A DNA stretch of 64,000 bases from Gordonia effusa NBRC 100432. Its GTDB lineage: Bacteria; Actinomycetota; Actinomycetes; Mycobacteriales; Mycobacteriaceae. The position numbers were made by a program, and so were the translations under genes. Below, piece by piece: positions 37,677 to 47,083 of the stretch; position 1 is the first letter of the stretch, and the number at the start of each line of letters is the position of its first letter. Where the stretch lies: the NCBI RefSeq assembly GCF_000241305.1, contig NZ_BAEH01000091.1, forward strand, positions 1-64,000, written 5' to 3'. The notes beneath the pieces are model-generated. The model saw only the letters and a list, made by a program, of their open reading frames with translations. It was not told the DNA's origin and made no database searches.

Positions 37677-39008
37677 GTGGGCCCGACAGCTGACCGTGCT
37701 GATGTCGTCATAGTCGGCGCGGGGAGTGCTGGATGTGTGTTAGCGGAACGACTTTCGCGTGATCCGAGCCGACGCGTGATGTTGCTCGAACGGGGGCCCT
37801 CGACGTCGGTGCGCGACGCCGCGCTCTCTAAGCTGCCGATCGGTCCCGAGTCGGCGCACGCGCGCGAATTCGAGACGGTCGATCCGACATTGTCGGTAGT
37901 ACGCGGTCAGGGTCTCGGTGGTTCGTCAGCGGTTAACGGCGGATACTTCATGCGCTGGCACGACGGGGACCTCCGCGACCTGGTCGCCGTCGGGCCATGG
38001 TCGGCTACCCAGATCGCCGAGGCGTATAGCGAACTCGATTGGGTCGACGGGACCATGCGGGTCCGGCAGTGGCGGGACGATGAACTGACCGATATCGCAG
38101 CCGCTTTCGAGGATTACTGGTCGGCGCGAGTGCCGACCCGGCAGCCAACCGATCGCCGGCCGATCGTCGGGCTGAATCGCGTATTGAGTAATAATGTTGA
38201 TGGACAACGGTTTTCAGCGTTTGACGGCTATCTGCGCTCCGCTGCTGAGCGGGAGAATCTGACGTTGGTGAGTGGTGCGGAAGTCCGAACGCTGCGGATC
38301 GGCGATGGTCGTGTTACCGGTGTGGAGGTGAACTTCGACGGTCGGCTTACGACCGTGACGGCGGGACAGGTGATCCTCTGTGCCGGGACATTGGGAACCG
38401 CGGAAGTGCTTTTCCGGTCCGGCCTGCTCGATGGTTATGTGACCGTGGTCGAACACCGGGAGGTGCTGGTCCGCTATCGGCGACGTCGGGCACCCGGCAC
38501 CGCGCCAGCATTGCTGCAGACGGTGGTCCACGACGCAGGAGGGTGTGAAATACGTTGCTACTCTGACGATTTCGCGAAGTTTATCGACCGGATACCCGCG
38601 TGGGGTCCCGCGATAGGCGTAGCCGCGATGACGCCGGGAGTGCTCGGTCAACTTAGCTGGGAACGCGGAGCCCTGGTGGTTGAACTGGGGCCCCGGGACC
38701 CGGCACTCTGGCGCGGCGGTGACGCCGTGGCAGCCGGGGTCGATTCGGTGTCGCGGATGCTCCAATCGTCCGAGTTTGATCACATCGTGGAGCCGAATTC
38801 GGTTGCGGTGTCAGGGGTTTCGTCGACGTCGCAACATGCGTGCGCGACTTTGCCGATCGGACAGGCGACTGATTGGTACGGCGCCCATCGAGGTATCGAC
38901 GGGCTGCGCGTAGTGGACGGATCAATCCTGCCGCACGCGGGCCGCAGCGGTCCACACGAAACCATCATGATGCTTGCCTGCCTGATCGGCGACGAGCTCA
39001 TCCACTGA
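37677..39008 (+). CDS. mftG: Mycofactocin-associated GMC dehydrogenase
   Basis: 443 residues, GTG start. FAD-binding VIVGAGSAGCVLAERLSRDPSRRVMLLERGP, then VRGQGLGGSSAVNGGYFMRW, and the C-terminal GMC region with HACATLPIG ... GLRVVDGSILPHAGRSGPHETIMMLA. MftG links reduced mycofactocin to the respiratory chain in mycobacteria. Shorter than most GMC enzymes but typical for MftG. The next gene overlaps its stop if it starts at 39008. Confidence 0.95.
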   Translation: MGPTADRADVVIVGAGSAGCVLAERLSRDPSRRVMLLERGPSTSVRDAALSKLPIGPESAHAREFETVDPTLSVVRGQGLGGSSAVNGGYFMRWHDGDLRDLVAVGPWSATQIAEAYSELDWVDGTMRVRQWRDDELTDIAAAFEDYWSARVPTRQPTDRRPIVGLNRVLSNNVDGQRFSAFDGYLRSAAERENLTLVSGAEVRTLRIGDGRVTGVEVNFDGRLTTVTAGQVILCAGTLGTAEVLFRSGLLDGYVTVVEHREVLVRYRRRRAPGTAPALLQTVVHDAGGCEIRCYSDDFAKFIDRIPAWGPAIGVAAMTPGVLGQLSWERGALVVELGPRDPALWRGGDAVAAGVDSVSRMLQSSEFDHIVEPNSVAVSGVSSTSQHACATLPIGQATDWYGAHRGIDGLRVVDGSILPHAGRSGPHETIMMLACLIGDELIH

Positions 39009-39040
39009 TGTCAACCGGAGAGATAGGGCAGTATCGAGGT

Positions 39041-40405
39041 ATGGCCGTAGATCTTTCCAGCCTTGTTTCCGCCCTGCCGCCGGGGCGGGTCGTCACCGAC
39101 GCCGACGTGCTCGGTGCCTATCGCTTCGACCGCGCCAACGATCCCGACGCCGGCACTCCCGTCGCGCTGGTGCGGCCGACGAATACCGACGAGGTTCAAG
39201 CCGCGGTGCGTTGGTGCGCGCGGCACGCGGTTCCGATGATTGTTCGCGGCGCGGGCACCAGCCTGTCTGGCGGATCGACAGCTGTGGACGGCGCGGTGAC
39301 AGTTTGCACCGAACAGATGACGACGATCAGCGTCGATACGGCGACTCGCACTGCCGTCGCGCAACCGGGTGCGTTGAATGCCGACGTGAAAGCCGCTGCC
39401 GCAGAACATGATCTGTGGTATCCGCCGGATCCTTCGTCGTTCGAGATCTGCTCGATCGGCGGCAACGTGGCAACCAATGCCGGCGGGTTGTGCTGTGTCA
39501 AATACGGCGTGACGGTCGAGTATGTACTCGGTCTGGAGGTGGTGCTTGCCGATGGTCGCGTGGTGCGGCTCGGTGGTCGTCAGCTGAAGGATTCGGCCGG
39601 GCTCCCGCTCACCAAGCTGTTCGTCGGGAGCGAAGGCGTGCTCGGCATCGTCACTGAAGTGACGTTGCGTCTGTTGCCGCGGCAACAGACGCCGGCGACG
39701 GTGGTCGCCAGCTTTCCGTCGGTTGTCGAAGCCACTCGCGCCGTCCTGGATATCACCGCGCAAATACGCCCGGCGATGCTCGAATTCATGGACGCGGTGG
39801 CGATTAATGCGGTGGAGGACATGCTGAGGATGGACCTCGACCGGTCGGCAGGCGCGATGCTTGTCGCGCAGTCGGACGCGGCGGGGCCAGCGGTGACACA
39901 TGAGCTGGCGATCATCGAGGACGCATTCAACAGGCATGGTGCAACCGAGTGCTTTTCGACGACCGACGGGGCCGAAGGTGAGGCGTTCACCGCAGCGCGG
40001 CGCGCGGCAATTCCCGCAGTCGAACGACTTGGCCCTCTATTGCTCGAGGATGTCGGGGTGCCGCTGCCGCAGTTGCCTGCTCTGGTCGCCGGGGTGGCGA
40101 AGATAGCGGCGCGGAATGACGTGACCATCTCGGTAATCGCACATGCCGGTGACGGAAATACGCATCCGCTGATCGTGCACGATCCGAATGATGTCGATGA
40201 AACACGCAGGGCCACCGAGGCATTCGGGCAGATTATGGATCTGGCGATCGAACTCGGCGGAACTATTACCGGTGAACACGGAGTCGGGCGGTTGAAGAAG
40301 GGGTGGCTACCGAATCAGGTTGGCCCCGACGTGATGGAGATGACCCGAATGATCAAATATGCCTTGGACCCGCAAGGACTATTGAACCCAGGAGTGGTGT
40401 TATGA
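39041..40405 (+). CDS. FAD-linked oxidase (glycolate/D-lactate dehydrogenase type)
   Basis: 454 residues from the ATG at 39041 (MAVDLSSLVSALPPGR); the ATG at 39008, overlapping the mftG stop, is an alternative. FAD-binding PCMH domain: VRGAGTSLSGGSTAVDGAV, GGNVATNAGG, KLFVGSEGVLGIVTEVTLRLLP. The C-terminal domain has IAHAGDGNTHPLI and TGEHGVGRLKKGWL, typical of GlcD-type 2-hydroxyacid dehydrogenases. The link to mycofactocin is by position only. Confidence 0.92.
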   Translation: MAVDLSSLVSALPPGRVVTDADVLGAYRFDRANDPDAGTPVALVRPTNTDEVQAAVRWCARHAVPMIVRGAGTSLSGGSTAVDGAVTVCTEQMTTISVDTATRTAVAQPGALNADVKAAAAEHDLWYPPDPSSFEICSIGGNVATNAGGLCCVKYGVTVEYVLGLEVVLADGRVVRLGGRQLKDSAGLPLTKLFVGSEGVLGIVTEVTLRLLPRQQTPATVVASFPSVVEATRAVLDITAQIRPAMLEFMDAVAINAVEDMLRMDLDRSAGAMLVAQSDAAGPAVTHELAIIEDAFNRHGATECFSTTDGAEGEAFTAARRAAIPAVERLGPLLLEDVGVPLPQLPALVAGVAKIAARNDVTISVIAHAGDGNTHPLIVHDPNDVDETRRATEAFGQIMDLAIELGGTITGEHGVGRLKKGWLPNQVGPDVMEMTRMIKYALDPQGLLNPGVVL

Positions 40406-40830
40406 GCTATACATTCAACGACCCGGCGATCCAGAACTTCCTCGCGGACGGAACTAGGACCGGGCACCTGGCCTACACGGCGTCGGACGGACGTCCGTTG
40501 ACCGTGCCGATCTGGTTCGTCGTCGATGGCGATCGACTCGCGTTCAACACGGGGGCGACAACGGCCAAAGCCCGTGCCATGCAGCGTGATCCGAGAGTGG
40601 CGCTCTGTGTGGACCTGCAAGAGCCGCCGTACGGGTTTGTGACGGTACAGGGCGCGGTGGAACTATCCGACGACCTATCGGAAGTAGCGCGGATAGCCGC
40701 CGCGTGCGGCGGCCGGTACATGGGTGCCGACCGTGCCGAGGAGTTCGGGGCCCGCAATGGTGTGCCGGGCGAGCTGGTTGTGTGGATCACGCCGACCAAG
40801 GTGATCGCACAGTTGGACGCTACCGCGTGA
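40402..40830 (+). CDS. PPOX-class (F420/FMN-binding split-barrel) protein
   Basis: 142 residues with the split beta-barrel pattern: GHLAYTASDGRPLTVPIWFVVDGDRLAFNTGATTAKARAMQRDPRVALCVD, then FVTVQGAVEL. Actinobacterial members use F420 or FMN, or bind haem. The ATG overlaps the preceding stop. Likely the last gene of the mftE-G operon; its role is unknown. Confidence 0.87.
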   Translation: MSYTFNDPAIQNFLADGTRTGHLAYTASDGRPLTVPIWFVVDGDRLAFNTGATTAKARAMQRDPRVALCVDLQEPPYGFVTVQGAVELSDDLSEVARIAAACGGRYMGADRAEEFGARNGVPGELVVWITPTKVIAQLDATA

Positions 40831-40864
40831 CTAGTTAGCTTATCCCTGGTGTACCGTTTCCGGT

Positions 40865-42061
40865 ATGCTAGGAACTAGCGCGACGAGCAGTGGTGTGCTG
40901 TGTCGAATGTCGATGCGGCTTGGGTTGCTGATGATCGCGATGGCGACGCTGACGTCGGTGGCGTCGATTGCCGACGCGGCGCCGCGCGCGGCCGCCGGCA
41001 CCGTGATCTCGTCGAACGAGATTACGGCGCAACCGAATTCGCGAATCGTGAACGCGCAGCGTGTTATTGCGATGACCTATCTCTCCGAGGGGCCGCATGG
41101 GCACCTCGTTCCGGTTCGCGGCTCGGTGTCGATCCCCGCGCGACCTGCGGCTGGATGGCGGCTGGTGGCATTTGGACACGGCACCACCGGCCTCGGAGAT
41201 AGGTGCACGACCACCGATCGGATGGGCAGCAAGGTCGACGGCAAAGGTGTATTCGACGACTGGTTCGGGCAGTGGCTCGGCAGCGGATATGTCTTCGCGA
41301 CAACGGAATACGCCGGCATCGGTGGTCCGGGTGTGCACGCCTATTCCGATGGCAAAGTCGCCGGGAAGAACCTCCTCGACGCCGCACGCGCGGCACGGGT
41401 AATCGTCCAGAAGTACACCGGCCAGACCCTAGGCAGCGGCGTGGTCACCGTAGGAGGTTCGCAGGGCGGGCAGACCTCGCTCTGGGCCGGCCGACAAGCA
41501 CATACGTACGCACCCGAACTGAAGAATGTCGGCACGGTCGCGCAGTCGGTGCCGACGGAGATAGCCGCGATGGTTTCGGTCATTCGACCGGGTATCCCGC
41601 CGGTACCGGTGCCCGACTATGTCACCTATGTGTCCTACATTCTGGCCGGAGTCAAGGTCGCGCGCCCCGACGTCGATGTGGATTCGTATCTCACTCCGTT
41701 GGGTAAACGTGTCGTCGAGAACGCGAAGACGTTGTGCTATCCGAACCAGGGACGTGCGACCAAGGGGCTCGGTGTGGGGCAATTGGTTTCGCGACCGCTG
41801 GCGCAGGGTAATCTGATCGAAGCCATTCGGCAGATCACGAGTGTTCCGAATTCGGGTTATCGCGCTCCCATTCTCATCTATCAGGGAATCTACGATCCTG
41901 TTGTGCCCGTTCCGTTTACGGACGACTTCGTCGGGTTGTTGCGGCACAACAACAAGGTATCGGTTGATTATCGCAAGGTGCCGACCGCACACGGATTGGA
42001 AAGTTCGGTGGAGACCCAGGCGCTGCGATGGGCGAACAGTTTGCGGTGGCCCGCGGGTTAG
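40865..42061 (+). CDS. Secreted lipase (LIP family)
   Basis: 398 residues from the ATG at 40865; ATG 40907 (MSMRLGLLMIAMATL) may be the true start. A signal peptide precedes IADAAPRAAAG. The alpha/beta-hydrolase body has VAFGHGTTGLGDRC, nucleophile elbow VGGSQGGQTS, ILIYQGIYDPVVPVPFTDDF and a C-terminal TAHGLES with the His, matching secretory triacylglycerol lipases. Acts outside the cell. Confidence 0.87.
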   Translation: MLGTSATSSGVLCRMSMRLGLLMIAMATLTSVASIADAAPRAAAGTVISSNEITAQPNSRIVNAQRVIAMTYLSEGPHGHLVPVRGSVSIPARPAAGWRLVAFGHGTTGLGDRCTTTDRMGSKVDGKGVFDDWFGQWLGSGYVFATTEYAGIGGPGVHAYSDGKVAGKNLLDAARAARVIVQKYTGQTLGSGVVTVGGSQGGQTSLWAGRQAHTYAPELKNVGTVAQSVPTEIAAMVSVIRPGIPPVPVPDYVTYVSYILAGVKVARPDVDVDSYLTPLGKRVVENAKTLCYPNQGRATKGLGVGQLVSRPLAQGNLIEAIRQITSVPNSGYRAPILIYQGIYDPVVPVPFTDDFVGLLRHNNKVSVDYRKVPTAHGLESSVETQALRWANSLRWPAG

Positions 42062-42135
42062 GCGATTCACCAATCAGTCGATACGCCCGGCTAAGTAACC
42101 TTTCGGTTGAAGTTGACACGCCATAATCTCGATCT

Positions 42136-43398
42136 ATGGGCGCTCAAGGATCCTCGAAAGTCATGCGACGCTTGATGATACTGATTGTGGCGGTAGCGAT
42201 GCCGACTCTGTCGATGACCGCTCCCGCTTCCGGTGCGCCACAGGGATACGCACCACCGCCGGGCTGCGCGTGGCAACTGATGTCGAACAGCTCGGATCTC
42301 AACGTCGCGTTCCCCGACGCCAATGCCACCTATTGGATTTTGCCGTACCTGCTCGGCGGTGGTGACTCGATCAGTTTGTCCGGCACCTACCCGACGGCCC
42401 GGTACTTTTCGCTGAATACCTACGGAACCGACTTCAATACGGTCGATACATTGCGCGACAACCAAATTCACCCAGTCTCCGGCGGAAATCCCTATGCGTC
42501 GACAGCTGCGGCGTCGAGTTTGGGGAATGGGAAGTGGAAAGCGACGGTAGTCAATCGCCCTGCCAACCACGCACGTAATGAGATACGTGGGCTTCCGGCT
42601 GCGGGAAAGCAACGGATTCCGTTGGGATTCCTCATTATTCGTGTCTATGTGCCGCACAACCCGACGTCGGCGAATGGCGGTGTGACGCTGCCCGACGTCA
42701 CCATGCATCTCGGCGGTACCGCTGTGCATCTGCCGCCATGTGCGGTCCCGTTCAATCCGCGTAACTATCGCGGTCCAATAGCCGAGGCGTTGACGTCGGT
42801 CTTCGACAAGGCGATCGGGAATGCGGCGGCCAATTCATTTCCGGCGAATTCGCCGGAGGCTACTTTCGTGAACCCGGCGAGCACAGCGGGGCTGTTTCCC
42901 AACGGAGACAACAAATATATCGGTGCCGCACTGACCTACCGTCCGGGTCGGGTCGCCGTGGTGCGCGGCAAAGCGCCGACGTATCCGAACACGCGAGCAG
43001 GCGCGTCCCCGGCGCAACCCGGCGTCGACTTGCGGTACTGGTCGATGTGCCAGAACGACAAAGTCAGCCCATATCCGGTCGTCGCGTGCGCGGCGGATTT
43101 CCAGACCCGACTCGACGCCGACGGCTATTACACGTATGTCGTTGCGGTACAACAGGATATGGCGTCGTCGTCGAATCCGGCGCTGACGGTGATTCCCTGG
43201 GGCTCGACGTCGGTGCCGAAGAAGGTGGTCTTCCTCAGATATATGCTGCCGTCGTCGGCGTTCTATCCGCAGACGGTGCAGGCCGAGCAGGCCAATCGCA
43301 CCGACCCGGCATCGACGATGGGTGCCTACTATCCGCGCGCGACCTATTGCGATGTGACGGTCTTGCGCAACCGCGGCTGGCAGGCGTGTTTCGGGTAG
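42136..43398 (+). CDS. Secreted protein of unknown function
   Basis: 420 residues with an N-terminal signal peptide (RRLMILIVAVAMPTLSMTAPASGAPQG). The mature part has DSISLSGTYPTARYFSLNTYGTDFNTVDTLRDN, LGFLIIRVYVPHNP and YVVAVQQD, reminiscent of DUF1214-like secreted beta-rich proteins, but I do not recognise the family. It contains Cys pairs that may form disulphides (PPGCAW, PPCAVP, SMCQND, VACAAD, TYCDV, QACFG). It follows the lipase by 74 bp. Confidence 0.75.
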   Translation: MGAQGSSKVMRRLMILIVAVAMPTLSMTAPASGAPQGYAPPPGCAWQLMSNSSDLNVAFPDANATYWILPYLLGGGDSISLSGTYPTARYFSLNTYGTDFNTVDTLRDNQIHPVSGGNPYASTAAASSLGNGKWKATVVNRPANHARNEIRGLPAAGKQRIPLGFLIIRVYVPHNPTSANGGVTLPDVTMHLGGTAVHLPPCAVPFNPRNYRGPIAEALTSVFDKAIGNAAANSFPANSPEATFVNPASTAGLFPNGDNKYIGAALTYRPGRVAVVRGKAPTYPNTRAGASPAQPGVDLRYWSMCQNDKVSPYPVVACAADFQTRLDADGYYTYVVAVQQDMASSSNPALTVIPWGSTSVPKKVVFLRYMLPSSAFYPQTVQAEQANRTDPASTMGAYYPRATYCDVTVLRNRGWQACFG

Positions 43399-43404
43399 CC
43401 AAGC

Positions 43405-43887
43405 TCAGGCCGGGGTAACCCAGGTGGTGATGTCGCAGTGCACGACCTCGTTGCCGTCGATGTCGCGAACGGCGATATTCACCACGACGTCGGTGCCGGT
43501 GGTGATGGCGTCGAAGTCGACGTCTGCGAGTCGGGCCTCGGCAGTGAGTCGGGTGCCGGCCTTGGCGAGATATTGAGCGTTCATCGCCTTGGGCAGCCAG
43601 CGGTGCGTCGATGGCGTAGTGGCCTCCATCAACATGCCCATCGCTGCTTCGGCGAGGTTGCAGGCCGCGATCGCGTGGAAGGTTCCGATGTGGTTGTGGA
43701 CGCCGAACCACTTGGGGGCGGTCACTTTGCAGTAGCCGGGCTCCATGTCGGTGACCACCGGGAGGATGGTGCCGAAGTAGGGGACGCGAGCGACCATGCC
43801 GATGGAGAACAGTGCGTTTCCAAAGGCGTTGTTGGGCAGCTTCTTGCGCAGTGCGTAGGTGGCGCTGGTGGTGCGCTTCTCAGACAT
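43405..43887 (-). CDS. DUF4442 hotdog-fold (thioesterase-like) protein
   Basis: 160 residues from the ATG at 43887. Hotdog-fold pattern typical of DUF4442: VTAPKWFGVHNHIGTFHAIAACNLAEAAMGMLMEATTPSTHRWLPKAMNAQYLAKAGTRLTAEA, with VHNHIGTFHA in the place of the catalytic helix entry of acyl-CoA thioesterases. Activity unproven. A perfect 32-bp palindrome sits 1 bp upstream of the start codon. Confidence 0.85.
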   Translation of the reverse strand: MSEKRTTSATYALRKKLPNNAFGNALFSIGMVARVPYFGTILPVVTDMEPGYCKVTAPKWFGVHNHIGTFHAIAACNLAEAAMGMLMEATTPSTHRWLPKAMNAQYLAKAGTRLTAEARLADVDFDAITTGTDVVVNIAVRDIDGNEVVHCDITTWVTPA

Positions 43888-43888
43888 A

Positions 43889-43920
43889 CCCACTATCTTA
43901 CCGCACGGTAAGATAGTGGG
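43889..43920. promoter_or_regulatory. 32-bp perfect palindrome, candidate operator
   Basis: Arms of 15 bp around a CA centre; the core is TTACCG-CA-CGGTAA. It stands directly before the DUF4442 start and 20 bp after the stop of the upstream membrane-protein gene on the same strand. No T-tract follows, so an operator for an unlinked TetR-type protein is more likely than a terminator. Confidence 0.7.
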
Positions 43921-43940
43921 TAGTCCGACTGTGCGGGGTA

Positions 43941-45569
43941 TCAATAACCGCGGTGCGTGGCGCAGTTCGTGTCGTAATACGACTTCCCATTGATCTGCGA
44001 CGCCGACGGGGTGTACCGCGCGAAGGAGAACTCGCGCCAACTTTTCTCGCCGTGGCGATGGGCATAGTGCCAATCAGTGCAGGCGCGCAGATTCGTTGGT
44101 AGACGGCCGAATTGGCTGGCGGCGTCGGCAGACAAACCGCCGAGGTAGTAGGCGTCGACCTTGCCGGTGGACTCGTATCGATCAATGTTGTAGTGCGCGA
44201 TGTACCGCTCCGGATTGAATAGTGCGAAGCCGAGCGTCGCGAACATACCGAGCGCGACCAGCGTTCGCGTAAGGCCGGCGGCGCTCATTCGGGCGCCCGC
44301 GACCAGGAAGCCGATCATCACCAGACCGACGAGAACTTCGACGAAGATGCCGAAGATGCGGTCTTCGGTCATCCCGTACGCGTTGATGTATCGCGTCATC
44401 CGATGGATGGCCGAGAAGCTAACGGCGAGCGTCGCGATGCACAGGCCGCCGAGCAGAACTCGTGCTGATAGGCGCGAGCGCGAATTATCGACGTCGACGA
44501 AATGCCATGCGGTGATCGCGACGCCGATTACCAATATGCCTACGACGAGCAACTGCCAAAAGCCTTGGCGCGCATACTCCGAATAGGTGAGATCGGCGGT
44601 CTTCTGGACAAAGTCGTCGCCGCCGAACATCGCGGTCGCCTGTACGCCGAGAAAGAGCAGGAACATCGCGAACAGTGCGCCGACGGGTACGGCCCACGCC
44701 CAGATCGGTGGCAACTGGCGTTGGGGGCGGGACGGGTAACGAGTGCCCTGTGCGGTGAGAAAAGCGCCGCCGAGGGTGAAGAGCGCGATCACAACTCCGG
44801 CGACAAGCGCCGCGGCGAGGTCGGGGCCGACGGGATTGTCGAGGTTGACGTCGAAGAGTGAGCCGAAGGTCGCATCGGCACTCGCGAACAACGCGCCGAA
44901 AACGATCAACAGCAGGATCGTCGTGACCGTGACGACCAGGATCAAGGCAGAATGCTGCCGGGCATTGGCGCGAGGTGGCCTGGGCGGTCGGCGAAACAGT
45001 GCCATAAATCCCCCGAAGGGTGCGAACGCGGGACTCAGCGCCGCTAGCCACAACCCGCGAAGGCCATGCGCCTCAACGAAGAGCACCGCGCCCGCGGCGA
45101 TGGCGGCGAGTATGCACAATGCGCAGACCCAGTCGGCGTCGCGGAACGAGGGAACCGTCACCAATCCGACGATGCCCACTGCCATGACCACCCAATACGG
45201 CGAGGTTCGCGTGCGAAAGTCGCCGGGCGCGGTCGCAAGTACGGCTGTTAAGGCGGCGATGCCGGTAAGGGTGATGCCGATACCGGTCTCGTCAATGCGC
45301 CAACAGAACGCGCCGACGATTCCCATCGCGGCGACTGCCATCAGCGTTGCCCGCGGATAGGTGACGTTGGACTCGCGCGAGGTCCACCAGCGAACTCGCG
45401 GCGGCAACGATGGCATGGGGGCGGCGGGGTAGGGCGGGATGGTTCCCGCCTTTAGTGGGGATGTCGTCGTCGGCGGTGATGCCGCCGCGTCCGACTGTGA
45501 TTGCGATGGCGTTGGTTCGTCAGAGGTGGATCCCGGCGTCGAAGGGCCGGGCTCAGAGTTCTCGGGCAT
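43941..45569 (-). CDS. DUF4173/DUF4153-type polytopic membrane protein
   Basis: 542 residues from the ATG at 45569 (MPENSEPGPS), which has an AAAGG Shine-Dalgarno; the frame extends further up without a good site. A disordered Pro/Ser/Thr-rich N-terminus of about 70 residues precedes roughly 12 hydrophobic helices and a soluble C-terminal tail (LRACTDWHYAHRHGEKSWREF). Central YSEYARQGFWQLLVVGILV is characteristic of DUF4173. Function unknown. Confidence 0.8.
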   Translation of the reverse strand: MPENSEPGPSTPGSTSDEPTPSQSQSDAAASPPTTTSPLKAGTIPPYPAAPMPSLPPRVRWWTSRESNVTYPRATLMAVAAMGIVGAFCWRIDETGIGITLTGIAALTAVLATAPGDFRTRTSPYWVVMAVGIVGLVTVPSFRDADWVCALCILAAIAAGAVLFVEAHGLRGLWLAALSPAFAPFGGFMALFRRPPRPPRANARQHSALILVVTVTTILLLIVFGALFASADATFGSLFDVNLDNPVGPDLAAALVAGVVIALFTLGGAFLTAQGTRYPSRPQRQLPPIWAWAVPVGALFAMFLLFLGVQATAMFGGDDFVQKTADLTYSEYARQGFWQLLVVGILVIGVAITAWHFVDVDNSRSRLSARVLLGGLCIATLAVSFSAIHRMTRYINAYGMTEDRIFGIFVEVLVGLVMIGFLVAGARMSAAGLTRTLVALGMFATLGFALFNPERYIAHYNIDRYESTGKVDAYYLGGLSADAASQFGRLPTNLRACTDWHYAHRHGEKSWREFSFARYTPSASQINGKSYYDTNCATHRGY

Positions 45570-46108
45570 ATCGGGATGGACCTTTCTGGATCCGAAAACG
45601 GTGAAACCCGTTAACGACGGTCCCGACGATCTAGTTCCCGAAAGTGAATAATAAGAATTCCTTAGTAAATTCGAGCGGATGGCGTCGGCTGAAGTCTGCG
45701 GCCTGAGTCGCGCCAAGGGAGTAACGCCCTCGCCGATGTCGAGCGCGCGGAAACCAGTCGTCGCCCGCCCTCAGCGCCGTCGATTTGGCCTGCCCGGCCA
45801 AATGGTGCATACTTGTCGGGTTGCCTTGATGGGGTAGTCGCTATTTCGCGGCCTCGATCAGGTAGGCGACTGCCAGCCCGAGACATTCGGATTGTGCGTG
45901 AAACGCGCTGAACCAGCTTCAGCGGACCGACACGCCCGACCGCGTGGACCGGAGCCCCGCCGGGATCAACCCGGCAACGTACAACGACAGATGAACAGCG
46001 TAGATCTTCGGAAGTTGCCCGAGGTCATGTGCACCCACCCGAGTGTGTTCGGGCCAGGTCACGCGGTGTTTGTCTGTCGAGAGAAAATCTGACGGAAGAG
46101 GACACAGC
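45570..46108. other. Upstream region and leader of the S10 operon
   Basis: 539 bp, no convincing gene. It contains a candidate promoter at 45785-45813, giving a leader of about 290 nt before rpsJ. The long leader could be regulatory, as S10 leaders often are, but I cannot identify a defined structure. Confidence 0.6.
45785..45813 (+). promoter_or_regulatory. Candidate promoter of the S10 operon
   Basis: TTGGCC (45785-45790), 17-bp spacer, CATACT (45808-45813). Acceptable but not strong match to the actinobacterial sigma-A pattern. Confidence 0.4.
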
Positions 46109-46414
46109 GTGGCGGGACAGAAGATCCGCATCAGGCTCAAGGCCTACGACCACGAAGCGATCGACGCATCTGCGCGCAAAATCGTGGAGACCGTGACCCG
46201 TACCGGGGCACGGATCGTTGGCCCGGTGCCGTTGCCCACTGAAAAGAACGTGTATTGCGTCATCCGCTCGCCGCACAAGTACAAGGACAGCCGCGAGCAC
46301 TTCGAGATGCGCACTCACAAGCGACTCATCGACATTCTCGACCCCACGCCGAAGACGGTTGACGCGCTCATGCGCATCGATCTTCCGGCGAGCGTCGACG
46401 TCAACATCCAGTAG
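46109..46414 (+). CDS. rpsJ: 30S ribosomal protein S10
   Basis: 101 residues, GTG start with GGAAGAGG upstream. [25 protein letters not shown] and [36 protein letters not shown] are diagnostic. S10 is part of the 30S head and also the NusE partner in antitermination. First gene of the S10 operon. Confidence 0.99.
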   Translation: MAGQKIRIRLKAYDHEAIDASARKIVETVTRTGARIVGPVPLPTEKNVYCVIRSPHKYKDSREHFEMRTHKRLIDILDPTPKTVDALMRIDLPASVDVNIQ

Positions 46415-46429
46415 GCGAGGGTTGCAGCT

Positions 46430-47083
46430 ATGACACAGAATGCTACGAAGGGCATCTTGGGTACCAAACTTGGTATGACCCAGGTGTTCGACGAGAACAA
46501 CCGCGTTGTCCCGGTCACCGTTATCAAGGCCGGCCCCAACGTGATCACTCAGATCCGCACTGCCGAGCGCGACGGCTACGCCGCCGTCCAATTGGCTTAT
46601 GGCGCGATCGATCCCCGCAAGGTGATCAAGCCGGTCGCCGGCCAGTTCGCCAAGGCGGGCGTGACCCCGCGTCGCCACGTCGCGGAAATCCGCGTCAACG
46701 ACGCCGCTGAGTTCGAGGTCGGCCAGGAGCTGACCGCCGAGATCTTCGCCGACGGCGCGCTCGTCGACGTGACCGGCACCAGCAAGGGCAAGGGCTTCGC
46801 CGGCGTTATGAAGCGCCACGGCTTCGCCGGCCTGGGCGCCAGCCACGGCGCGCACCGTGTCCACCGTGCACCGGGTTCGATCGGTGGCTGTGCCACCCCG
46901 GGCCGCGTGTTCAAGGGCATGCGCATGGCGGGTCGCATGGGTAACGACAAAGTGACCACGCAGAACCTCACCGTCCACAAGGTGGATGCCGAAGCAGGTC
47001 TGCTGTTGATCAAGGGCGCGATCCCCGGCCGCAAGGGCGGCATCGTGGTCGTGCGTGATGCAGTGAAGGGTGGTGCCAAATGA
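46430..47083 (+). CDS. rplC: 50S ribosomal protein L3
   Basis: 217 residues. [34 protein letters not shown] at the N-terminus and the long loop [50 protein letters not shown], which approaches the peptidyl-transferase centre. L3 is an early assembly protein of the 50S subunit. Overlaps rplD by 4 bp. Confidence 0.99.
   Translation: MTQNATKGILGTKLGMTQVFDENNRVVPVTVIKAGPNVITQIRTAERDGYAAVQLAYGAIDPRKVIKPVAGQFAKAGVTPRRHVAEIRVNDAAEFEVGQELTAEIFADGALVDVTGTSKGKGFAGVMKRHGFAGLGASHGAHRVHRAPGSIGGCATPGRVFKGMRMAGRMGNDKVTTQNLTVHKVDAEAGLLLIKGAIPGRKGGIVVVRDAVKGGAK

Noticed and set aside
45570-46108. Small coding genes in the S10 upstream region (for example around 45892-46092)
   Set aside because: Composition is not codon-like, there are no start signals, and the region fits a promoter and leader.
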